Notes under the pieces: generated by a model
What the model was told of the DNA's origin: nothing
The model's input: the letters and a program-made list of their open reading frames with translations, nothing else
The model's database searches: none
Assembly (NCBI GenBank): GCA_017562135.1
Contig: QEYB01000047.1
Location: 1-64,000 of the forward strand
Source: Dipylidium caninum
Lineage: Eukaryota > Platyhelminthes > Cestoda > Cyclophyllidea > Dipylidiidae
Direction: 5' to 3'
DNA: 64,000 nt
Translations under genes and position numbers: made by a program
Shown here: positions 33,784-44,686 of the stretch, one piece after another
How positions within the stretch are numbered: position 1 is the first letter of the stretch
Layout of the letters: every line of letters starts with the position of its first letter

Positions 33784-34687
33784 AACGACAACCCTCTGAA
33801 TAGACTAAATTTGAAAGACGTTTTTATATGAACCCATGAGCAACTAGATGAACGCAAGGACTTTACAATTATATTTTTTGCATAAAGATATAAAATGGTA
33901 GTTAATTCACGTTCGATTTCCAAACTTTTAGTTTTCATTAAGCATTTCAGTTGTGGCACAGTTTTATACGTGTCGCAAGCTTAGGAAATACTTACTCGAA
34001 GTAGATACTTGCCTTCTATCATCCTTATCGTAAAATATTTTTTGTCAAGGTATCTTCTACATGTATAAAGTAAATACGACAGAAGAAAATTGTGGAATAA
34101 TTTGGTATTACGTGGATGCCTAATTGTTACTAAATAGCGTCAGGCGAACCGCTAACCGACAGTAACACTCATATGCGCGGCAGCCTTGGTACCATAAACG
34201 CACCAAATCAAACATAAGCAGACCTTTCAGACGCGTCGCACCAATGCTTGTCCATCTCTCCCTCAACTTGGGATATGCTTCGGTTAACGTACTCAAATGT
34301 TGCCTCAAAACTTTGCCCCATCGATACCACGAATTACTAGCTTATTACCTTCTCTACGGCCATGGGACCGAGAATAACCATAAACAGCAATTGCTTGAGC
34401 TTTCATTACAGCCTTTGCCGTGATCTCGTGGCTAATGACACCGGAACCGACATCATAATTATGCAACATCTCCTATCGCAAAACGGAGAAATCTCGCAAA
34501 ACAAAAATATTAACCGTTTGATAACCCTCCAACAGGTCCCTCCTCAACTATAATGCTTATCTGATAAAATTCCCTCGAAATTCATATTTAAAAAATCATA
34601 ACAAATTGGATTGTTTATTACAGCATTCAGAGACGATAAAGTGACCTGCAGCTGGCTCACCGCAGAATGAAGAGGGAGAGGAATCGA
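33784..34687. other. Gap with no supported gene
   Basis: AT-rich sequence upstream of the RAD51AP1-like gene. A 62-codon minus-strand frame at 34120-34308 has no recognisable motif and no convincing splice sites. Confidence 0.4.
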
Positions 34688-34861
34688 CTAGACGCCCTCT
34701 CGCGTCATGAGGGCGGGTGGCGGGGCTTGAACACTCGCAGTAGCATCGGCACTGGCGCTCATGGGGGCGTAGAAAGTGCCGCCTCCACTAGCATAACTCG
34801 ATGCCACAGCTGCCGCGTAGCCGGTCGGCTCCAGACCACGCCAAACTTCCACAGCTTCTGT
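34688..34861 (-). CDS. Candidate alternative 3' exon, possibly of PRPF39
   Basis: After the acceptor ttgcgttttag, an open frame of 57 codons runs in phase 0 to a TAG. It encodes an Ala/Ser/Gly/Pro-rich tail with PTGYAAAVASSYASGGG and FYAPMSASADATASV. Composition resembles the last PRPF39 exon upstream. A gtaggg donor at about 35582, after codons for AAGALPG, is also phase 0 and would join to it, replacing the last five PRPF39 residues. The join is inferred from phase and composition only. The rest of 34862-35563 shows nothing else. Confidence 0.35.
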   Translation of the reverse strand, partial: TEAVEVWRGLEPTGYAAAVASSYASGGGTFYAPMSASADATASVQAPPPALMTREGV

Positions 34862-35563
34862 CTAAAACGCAATAAGACGCTCAAGTGACGTTGTAACTTT
34901 CCAAGTACGATTGTGCTTATACGCGAACAAGAAAGACTTTATATTCGTGCACTATCAATCCCCAAGTACAATCATGACTCAAATTAAGGACCATTTTGAA
35001 GCGGATGGTAGAAACCTAATAAATATTACATAGAAATGGGGTGAGTAATAGAAGCCTTTGATTATTGCCCTAAACAATCATTGTGAGGGCTTATCAAAGG
35101 TTGTGACGAGACCTGAAATACCTATAGTGGTAACACAAAGCGTATGGCAGCGGTGCAAGGTAAACCCACCGTGTTTGTTTAACACTCATATGACACGCCA
35201 ATGGTCCCCATTTATAGTCCATCTAAGGGACTAAAAAACATAATACATCAGAAAGCAAGTAGACAAACAGATAAAAGTCAAGAAGTGGTTGGTAATTACG
35301 ACTAGAAGTGCACGTATAACTCCGCACAAGGAGAGACTACAGCATAAATAGCATGTTTAAGTAGTGTAGTAAAGAAGTACACAGTAATTTGGCAAAAAAC
35401 CTCAAACGGTATACTACCAGAAGTTTGGAGACTTAGAAACGATTTGTGTGAGCAGAAAAGGATGAATGGTCATCCTCTGCATGGCACAGATCACACTTGC
35501 AAGTAATTTGTATATAAAAATATATTAAAAACCAAATGAAATTGAATCGTTGAAATAAGACGG

Positions 35564-38500
35564 CTACGCAAAAGGCCACCCTACCCCAGGAAGAGCCCCG
35601 GCCGCAATGGGGACCATGGTGGGTGCGGGTGGGGATAAACAGCCGGCAGAGGCTCCGGCGAGTGGTTCGTAGGCACCCGCAGTAAAGCGAATAGCGGCGG
35701 CGGTTTCCGTAGGAGGTGCCATCGGCGTGCCTACCGCCACAGCGTCAGCTAGAATGGCTGCTCCGATGTCCACCTGGGGCATTCGACGCACAGGGCCGTT
35801 GGGAGCAGGATTGCGGCGAGGAGAGGGACGCAACGGCGCTGGTAGTATAACGTTCAACAGATCCGGCATATTATAAGCCTGTGGAGCATCCACTCCCCCA
35901 GACTGTTTTTTTGCGTCATCGCCTGCACCTCCCGTTCCAATAGTGGTACATTGAACCACCAACTGAGCCAACTGAACATACTCGTCAAATGCAGCGGAAA
36001 TCCTATGTGAGAAAACTACTTCAGAAGAAATGGCCTCCACACAGTTGGACCTTATACACCCATCAATTTCTTGTTTTATTAACGTGAATAGAAAATGATT
36101 CTAAACGATGTAACGGTACCATAAAGTTAAAAATAAATCATCATAAAACAGTATCCGTAACCGCCAATATCAGATAAATGACAAGAGTCTTTGATTTAAT
36201 AAGAAACTGAATATTTCCAAATAAAGTTTACTTATTAACGTCATTGGAGAACTCTTCTAGAAACTGAAGTTTGCGCTGGGCGAAGGCCAGTTTAATGGTA
36301 GCGGGGAGGATAGAATCGACGATTGCAAGATTGGAAAACTCTACAAAACCATCCACGTCGAGGGGCTGTCGTTGGTAGGCAATGTCTACCAGTTGAGTAT
36401 ACAGACGCTCGTTGCGCTAAATGCGAAAATCCTCCTTAAACAAAATTTTTCATACTAATGACGAATAGGATAGAATAGTATTCCAAAAGCAATATGGAGG
36501 AGAATAGATTGTATAAATCTGATGTTATCATAAATCCAAGAAAAAACTAACTGGAATCCGTTGTAAAACTGTCGAAAAACTAACCGGATCAAACTCAATA
36601 GCATCGCGGAGAACAGCAAGAGCTGCCTCCTCGGGTGATAGAAGACGCCGCTGTTCCTCGGGCAGAGAGGAAGGATCAGAAGGCGGAACAACGTTAGTAA
36701 TGGCAGCGCGCTCCGAGGCGTAGGCAGACTGTTCGCGATCAGCACGCGCCAAACGTTCAGCTTCTGCCGCAGCCTCCGCCGCGCGTAAGTTCGCCAAGTC
36801 ACGATCTGTTTCGCCTTCTACATCCCCCCAACGGGAACGGCGCTTTCTCTTAACCTGAGGCTCCTCTCCTTCGTCTCCTCGATCACAACCATCGACGCCC
36901 TCAGATGTCGTTTTTATCTCCCCCTCTGCCTCCTCAAATGGTCTCTTTTCACCTTCAACTGGCTAAAAAGGCAAAAATTGGAGGTTTAGCAGGTTTGATG
37001 CCACACTATTATTGAAAATCAGATCTAATAAAAAAAGCAAATTTGTACCAGACTCACTTTAACAATTCCACTAGTAAGTATATTCTTTTTCCGTCCCATT
37101 ACAACCGGAGGCGAATCAGATCCAAGTTCGGTATCGCCATCACTCATCTTTGCAGGCGCAACGGTCAACGACTCGGGAGTCACCTCAGTGGGTTCTGTAT
37201 CTTCCACTTCCATCTCTTCTTCTTCCTCTTTCTGATGGTGTTCTTCCCTTAAATCTACCAACGAATCTTCCACCACCTCTGTTGGTATTGCAGTCGGTCT
37301 CTCATCATTCTCCACAACCTGTTGAGACAATCAAAAGTTTTATAAAAGCAGAAGCTTAGTGCAAAACAAGATTAAAACAATATAATACATTAGGCACAAA
37401 TGAATTAGATCACAGAAGATATAGAAAAGAATGCATATGAACTAGTGCCCGGGAACGGTCTTAGGTCAGTGACTACAAATGAAAGAAAAATGACACCCAC
37501 TGGTAATATTTCCAAGTCTCCTTCCGCCTTGACAACGAAACTCGAGTCGGATTCTTTGGACGCAGGCTTGTATGAGGAGTCAAGAAGAAGTTGCCAAAGG
37601 GGCAGGCCGCCCGGAGGCACAACATTCCCCACATTACGGTGCAGGATGCGAGCTAGTTTGCCAGCCAGGTAGCTGGCGCCAGCTCTTGCCTGCGCCGCAG
37701 TCGCCAGGGCAATTGCGGCAGAGAAAGAGGCAGTGGAACCGGTGATGGTGTGTGCTAGACTCGTTTGCTCTATTGCCCGGACACGAAGGCGATTTATACC
37801 CGACCGAAGGCAAACAATCAGATCGAGCAACTAACGGGGTGATTGAAAAAGACGTGTGAACTCTAAGATGATGTAACTTCAGAAAGTACAATGAAGAGGC
37901 AGACGAATCTGAAAATATTAATCTTAGATTATTAGAAACCCTAATAGCAAATCTTAAAATAGATTTTCCTATGATGCGTTTTCGTTAAGAGAAGTGTAAG
38001 TACACCGAAATCAAAATATTAGAACAATGTAGCTAAATTCCCGAAAGGACTATAAATAAAACAGAGTGAAAAGCTTACTGGTTTTCCCTCGCGCCGCATT
38101 GCGTCAACTCGGCGTGCACAGACGAGAGCGCTGTCAATAAGGCGTTCCTCTAGTTTGGTTAGGATTTCTAGGGGAGAGATAGGTACGACAACTTCCTTGC
38201 CATCTTCGCCATCATTTTCATCCAATTCTGCTGGATGGCGAGCTTCGAAAAGGGCCCCAATGCCAATGGATAGTAGGTTTGGTGCTCAAATGAACACCAC
38301 AGGCTCGACGCCATACCTCTCGCGCACCACAAATATCCTGTTCTGTGAACTGCAAATTAAGATACACAAATAGATTTAGCACTGAAGCTCACATTCCCAG
38401 GTAGAACGAAAAAAAGAAAACGTTTCATATTGGAAGCTGCACAGTAGACAACATGTCAATGGGCCACTTATTTATCAAAAAAATATATAACGTCGGAAAA

Positions 38501-40659
38501 GAACTTTCTATCACTAACAAAACAGATTTTTCTGAAAAACTCCCATGATTGAAGTATAAAAACATTTAGAGTGAAGTGTGAAATATGGATTAAAATCTAT
38601 GAAAAATGGATGGGCAACCCACAACATGGATTGAGAAAGATAAACACAATAAAGAGAACGTACCTCAAGATACTTTGCATAGCGAATCCACAAATGCTCA
38701 TAGAGAGCACAGGCGACGAGACAGCGCTCGTAGAGAATGCGAACTCGTTTCTTAGCCAATTGGACATCCGTTAGAGTGATTTGAGCCGCGGCTGGGTCGT
38801 CGGTAGCCGGCACACCCATGAGAGCTTCCGCGCTGGCTGCTTCAGACTCTTCAAAGCTAAGATACTCAGCCCAGTTGTTGAGTTGAGCTTCCTCCAGAGG
38901 CTTCACGTGGAAGTAGGGACGTCGAATCTACGCAGCAAATGATTTCACGAGAGCATCACACAATCGTTATTTTTCAGCATCTGCCATTAATAATCTGGTA
39001 TAGGTCTCGAAAACATTAGCCAGTTCCCCGATGATACCCCTCGGAAGTAAAGCGTCATAGAATTTGAGCAAATAGATAACATTAGCCAACTCTTAAAAGA
39101 ACATAAACCTCATTAAAGGAATTGTAAAAAATACGTAAATTTGGAATTAGAGAAAAGAACAAGGATTACTCGCTATTATATTAGAAAATTAACAATGTTT
39201 CGACGTCGACTAAAAGTAGCTATCCATTACAAGAAATACTTAACGTTATTTTGATAAAATAGTGTAGTGATTTACCGATCCGTAAATATGCAATCACCTA
39301 CAAATAGCAAGCGAATCAGAAAACAGACCAGTAGGAAATACTAATTCCTCATGATTAAGCTGAGATATTACTCGTACCTTTTCTTCAAAATACCACCGTT
39401 TCATTATTTGCAGATAGGTAGCTTGATATACTTTTTCCCTCCGATCAATAACCAGTTTTCTAATTGCACTTCGATCGGTTTCAGTAATCTAAAAGTAAGT
39501 ACAATTATCAAGGCTTTGTCGTAATCCCAAATTTAAACGACAAAGTCTGACTTACATCTGGAATAGGTACAGTGCTTGTGCTTGAATCGTTCAAAGCAAT
39601 CCGCATTGCAGTACCCGCAACCGGCGAAACTCTAGCTAAAAGTTCGGCAAATTCTCCTAAGGGTAGGAAATCTTCAGGCCGATTTTCTTCGATTAACTTT
39701 TTAAAACTGTCCCAGTTTTGAAAGTAAAGTTGAGTCGGTGTGCGTAAGAGGCGGTCGTAAATGGCTAAAACGCGGCCCAAACGATTGTGTCCGGATTCCC
39801 AGCTTATATAATGCTCCCAGAGAGGGTCCGACCGAAATTCCAGGCCTGCTTTCTCCAAAGCTACTTCATACAAACTAAAAAAAGTGGATCACACTGAAGT
39901 TATCTAGTAGTTTTTAATATTTTCTGAATCAAATATCTACCTAGATAAATACTAGGTGGCAGAAATCACAGAAATAAGCTAAGGGTAAAAAAATAATAAA
40001 AAACGAAAAAAAACGCGGAATCCAAAAGGAAAAACAACTCCTACCTGCGCATGCGGATTTCATAATCGTCGTGTCCGTGGATAATCTCCAAATTTGCGTC
40101 AAGATAGGCAACCCATAGATCAATGCTAAGAGGAATGGCTTTGATACCCATTTCGAAAATCTATAATGAAAGACGTTCACAGGAGAAAAATCAAGGTGAC
40201 GACATATTAACCGGAGCTGAACTCACAGGTTAACATCACAAATTTTCGTATAACGTGACGAATCTATCCATGACAAACACCAAATACATCAGGATTCCAG
40301 AATACCCGAAAGGCAAGATTCTCATACATTCCCCGGCAAACAACTTTAAACATTAGAAATCATTGTGAACCCACCTGTAGGCAACGGTCCTTGTTCCCTA
40401 GGTGGCGTTCAACGTTAGCGTACTTTTTCCAATAACCGTAGCAATAGGGAAAATGAACCAGGAAAGCATCAAACACCTTGCGAGTGACATCTATATTTGG
40501 CTAAATTAAGAAAAAACGGTCAGCAGATTGTGCGAAACGAAATAATGGATTGATTGTATAACATGCCTGCTTTTCGGCCGCGTCAAGTAAGTTAACCCAC
40601 GCATTGAAATCGTCGAGGTTAGAATTGACTTTTCTCCACAACCTATCCACAATACTCAT
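35564..40659 (-). CDS. PRPF39: PRPF39, U1 snRNP-associated HAT-repeat splicing factor
   Basis: Homodimeric HAT-repeat protein that supports U1 snRNP in 5' splice-site recognition. Twelve exons: 40659-40567, 40500-40375, 40160-40045, 39874-39556, 39488-39378, 38927-38664, 38349-38079, 37830-37501, 37318-37058, 36962-36585, 36416-36232, 36002-35564; about 963 residues, against roughly 670 in human. Matching blocks include [85 protein letters not shown], and [19 protein letters not shown] with [11 protein letters not shown]. The extra length is an acidic insert of roughly 200 residues between HAT repeats and an Ala/Pro-rich tail. Exon 7 has 271 bases with phase-0 ends, one too many; the break is in GGGGCCC near 38253. 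The first intron uses a GC donor (40566). Confidence 0.9.
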
Positions 40660-42617
40660 CACGGAAAATTGGCGAGAATTGGAGGCGAGCGTTTAAAATT
40701 CTTGATTAATTAAAACAAGAAAACTGTGAGACTAAGATTGGAATGAATCAAGAAGTGGCCGCACTAGTAAGCAAGGAAACTAACCCGATGTTTTGAATAA
40801 TCAACGAAATAAAATTTAACCGGTAAAAGCATACGGGTATTACATCAGAATAATATCAATATATAGTCTACACTAACAAGCTACTACCTCTCGTGATAAA
40901 CCTAAAAGCGCAATCAGAAAAACTGGATAGAACAATTGAATTGCGCTTTTTTACAAAAGATTAATTGATTTCCTTCCGCAACCGACAAATGTCTGCGCTC
41001 ACATTTGCCCTCTAACGATACCACACGTACTTACTTGGCCTTGTTCTGTTGTATGAATCATAGTACGACTACTACATTGTCCGAAATGAATGCACATTCT
41101 GACACGAAAATACGAATATACTGTCGATGGCACTCTGTTTCACATAATGGAGAGTATAAGAGGTAAGAGTTCAAATCAATTAATCAATGAATGAGACATT
41201 TGTATACACAATGTCAAATCTTCATGGCTATGACCCTGATAAATCTTGTAACAAGGCAGTGTAGGAACAATAGTAAAAGTAAAAAACCGTAAAGCTCTAT
41301 CTTCCTTCCCTTCCTGTCTGAAATCGGCTCAGTATTCCAAGGTTTAATATAAATATAAGTCACACCACATACAGCTTGCACTCGTGGACCGAATATTTGC
41401 GGAGGGGTCGAGGGAAAGTAAATCGTAAGGGTCTCCCGTCACAGTCAAGTCAGTTTTACACTGGTTTTCTCGTTTAGATTTAACCTCAGCTCTCCTATGC
41501 ACACAGATTCCTCCAAGTGTCACAAAATGTGTGGTACAATACGTTGGCTGTTTCTCACATATCAAACAGGATGTTACATGTCTTTCGACAGAGTCGCTAG
41601 CTCTTATTTTTGGTTTGTGGTACAACTTCAACGCATTTGTGCTAGTAAGCAAATAGCCTACTTCTCTCCTTTCTGCTCCTATTCCTTAACCTCCCCATCT
41701 CTTGCCTGATGTCGTCAATGTAAGATGACCGCCTCAATTGGAAGAGGACTAATTGCCTTTCACATTGTCTCACCTCAAATTGTTTGTAAGTGTGTTAAGA
41801 CTGTTTAAAGTTCACCAGGATATAACATCTGGCGTCCAATTTTTGTCGAGGACATAGTGGTAACTGGAGCATATAATGTCTAATAAGCTCACTTGGACAG
41901 TCATTAAGGCGAAACATTGTCAAGATCAATTCTCTTTTTTAATTTTAGCGATATTTTTAATTTCAACTCATTACCCTTGATAAATAACAGATATTGAGGC
42001 GCGCTTTCGGCGAGTGGATGGGAAAATTTTTGTTAACCTCGACAACCACTCACAAAGCTTCCGAGAGCGCAAAGTTGTCTCCTTGCCATTGAGTGCAAGC
42101 TATTATTCAAATATGAATTCGAAATAAATTTAAAAGAAATTATTTCGTGTGATCATGAAGTGTTCATCAAACTAGTTTTTGTTTAGCGGTAACGTTATGC
42201 GTCACAGTTTTGGGAATATTATTGCGACTTTAGACTACAACTCTTTTCCACCACTCTAAGGCCTTAGTGGAATTGTCCTCCCTAAGGCTTAGTACCCTGT
42301 AGTCCTAACACAAATATACGTTGATCAAGTGAGTTTTCATAAAAAGACTTTAGCACTTCGACTACAGTTATCTGCCACGAAGGTGGTAGTCTAAGACTGT
42401 ATATTTTCCCCTTTTTAGCCACTTAAATTGAATTTTTTTTCCTTTTTTATTGCTAATAATACAAGGCTATACCGTCTGGAGGGTGCTGAATTACGTATTC
42501 TTAACTCTATCATAACTAACAAGCTGGTATCTATTTTGTTGGTAGGCATTACTTTACTACAAGCAAATATTTTCTCTACATAACCCTTTTACCGCGGTAT
42601 CCAAACTTGACCGTTAT
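40660..42617. other. Intergenic region with one dispersed repeat copy
   Basis: Divergent spacer between PRPF39 and the TMED gene. Apart from the repeat at 41637-41940 there is AT-rich sequence with a poly-T patch near 42430. An open frame at 41344-41652 on the minus strand looks incidental. Confidence 0.45.
41637..41940 (+). repeat. Dispersed repeat, copy 2 (pairs with 20390-20705)
   Basis: Collinear with the copy near 20.4 kb: shared TAAGATGACC, TGTTTAAAGT.CACCA, GAGGACATA and a final AAACAT.G..AAG.TCAA block. Both copies lie in intergenic DNA on the same strand. The unit seems to be about 310 bases. Confidence 0.65.
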
Positions 42618-43256
42618 ATGGGTTTTGTGCCGGAGGTGAATAATATGATGTGGCTTCCTGTTGGAACTATTGTAACATTCCTTATTTCATACCTCTCCAT
42701 TATTGCTGATTGTTTTCCGAAACAGATCACTTTTGAACTGCCAGGTACGGAGCAGTTATGTTTTTATGAGAAACTTGTGAATAAGGAGCAATATAATTTT
42801 ATGTTCCAAGTCCTCAAAGGTGGTTCAAACGACATTGTTCTTGATGTCGCTGATCCCAATAAAAAAGAGATTGTTAAGGTGTCAGATAGTTCTCACGAAA
42901 CCATCGAGTTTACCGCCCAGTCTGACGGTGATTATTCCTTTTGCTTCCACAATCAGTTTTCACCCATGTCTCCAAAACGGATATTTTTTGAACTCAGAAT
43001 GGAAGAAACACTTAGAGAAGAGGCCGGTCTTCCTGATTCTAGTCCTAAAACAATGATTGAGACCCTAACCGAATCCATTCACGAACAACTATCCATTTCT
43101 GAAAGTTATCAAACGGAACTACGCACTAAATTGACAGCGGACCGGATTTTCGCTCATGAATTGTTGTCCCACATTACAACTTGGAGTACTGCAGTTTCAA
43201 TCATCATTGTTGTCACGGTTTTGGCCCAGATATCCGTCCTTAAAAGCTTTTTTTAA
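42618..43256 (+). CDS. p24/TMED family cargo receptor, TMED3/7-like
   Basis: Type I membrane protein of the early secretory pathway that cycles between ER and Golgi in COPI/COPII vesicles. One 212-codon open frame. A hydrophobic signal peptide (MWLPVGTIVTFLISYLSIIA) precedes the GOLD domain, which starts ITFELPG and has the two conserved cysteines in QLCFYEKL and DYSFCFHN. A coiled-coil region follows, then one membrane helix, and the protein stops right after LKSFF. p24 tails normally continue past the FF with basic residues that bind coat proteins; here TAA falls just after a run of seven T. The closest family pattern is the gamma group (TMED3/7), by ITFELP and VFLLKSFF. Start could also be the Met pair near residue 10. 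Confidence 0.88.
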   Translation: MGFVPEVNNMMWLPVGTIVTFLISYLSIIADCFPKQITFELPGTEQLCFYEKLVNKEQYNFMFQVLKGGSNDIVLDVADPNKKEIVKVSDSSHETIEFTAQSDGDYSFCFHNQFSPMSPKRIFFELRMEETLREEAGLPDSSPKTMIETLTESIHEQLSISESYQTELRTKLTADRIFAHELLSHITTWSTAVSIIIVVTVLAQISVLKSFF

Positions 43257-43354
43257 AGAAACCGAGCGTCTGTATTCGGCACAAAACTACAAGTGACTTT
43301 TTTTCCTTATCCGGTGTTTGCTTTGTCAGAGTTTCAAGGTCGGTATCTTGTAGT

Positions 43355-43360
43355 AATAAA
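43355..43360 (+). terminator. Poly(A) signal of the TMED gene
   Basis: AATAAA about 100 bases after the stop codon. From here to 44686 the sequence is AT-rich with no supported gene; an open frame at 44066-44269 has no recognisable motif. Confidence 0.55.
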
Positions 43361-44686
43361 GTATATTTTGGTTGAGTTCATTCCAACATTCATATATACA
43401 TGTGGGTTTGAATGGCTTCCTGGACTATTTGATTCAGGCTTTCACGTCTGATGCTTTCGATGTGTATCTTTCGCCGAATGTTCTTCTCCTATGCGATATT
43501 TCATACTAGACCTGCACACGATGTTGAAATTGTATTATTGTAGTTATGGCAACACACGTTTTTGATGGTTTTTGGTACTCGGTCAAACGGTTGCTTTCTT
43601 TCCATTGCCTTGAAACACGTTAGGTATAGTTTCTCCTGCTTAATGCCTGATTAGCATAACCAGATTAGTGTAATATATGTGCTAATTGAGGTTGTATAAG
43701 GAATACGTTTGATGCGCAAACGGTTGCTGTCTTATACATACGTTGTGATAGCAAAGAGAGTCTTTATCTGCGGCTTGTTTACATAAGTTTGAACATGAGT
43801 AAGTGGTACCCCTGGTATCTATTATGGATTAGTCGGGTGAAGAGCTCTTTATACGGATGTTTCGCTCTTCTGAGCTTTTTCCATAGTGTTGGCGTTCCTG
43901 TTGGTTACACCTTAGTTGACTTCTTTGAAGTTGCGCTTGGCCTTTGAAAAAGTAGGTGGGGTTGTGTCGGGCATTAAAGAATTTATGGGCTCGTATTATT
44001 CCCCTACTATTAGCTGGAACATTTTTTGCTATTGGGCATGCGTATGATCCGAGATCCTGGTTCAGATGGAGTATCGGTCGACCGTGTTAATGGAACAATC
44101 AGAGGTGTTGGATGTGATAAAGAATATAATGTGCTGCGATTTCGGGCACCTGACAATTTGTCGGTTCGATCGGATATTCTTCAAATCTGAAAAAGCCTTC
44201 AGAAAACCTAAAGGTCTATACTTTAACGATTTTGTGTCTGGGAGAATGAGAGTACAAAGAACATACTAAGGAATACAGCGTGGATTCGTGATGCAGTGTC
44301 ACGGCATAATTTCGTTGAACAGCGATATTATCTTGTAATAAAAAAATAAATTGCCGTTTGTTATTCAACATTTTAAACTTATAAATTTTTCTCTATCCAT
44401 ATTTTGTTTTAAAATAACCATGCTAGTTTACAGAAAAGCGTTTCCTGAACCCAATATCTGCATTGTTTAAATGTTGTAAATAGTAGATTGGTTTTCCATC
44501 AGCTGCATTCTATCAGCTGAGTGCTTTCATCCCTTTGGGCTATCTTCTCCGTTTAGTACTGATGATCATGGATGCCTAAACTACAAATAAATCTAGATTT
44601 TACATCCCTTAATTCTTGCGTACAAAGTGTCCTTCCATGATAACACCTAATTTCGATAACATGCGGAATTGATTCGTTTTGTTTCC

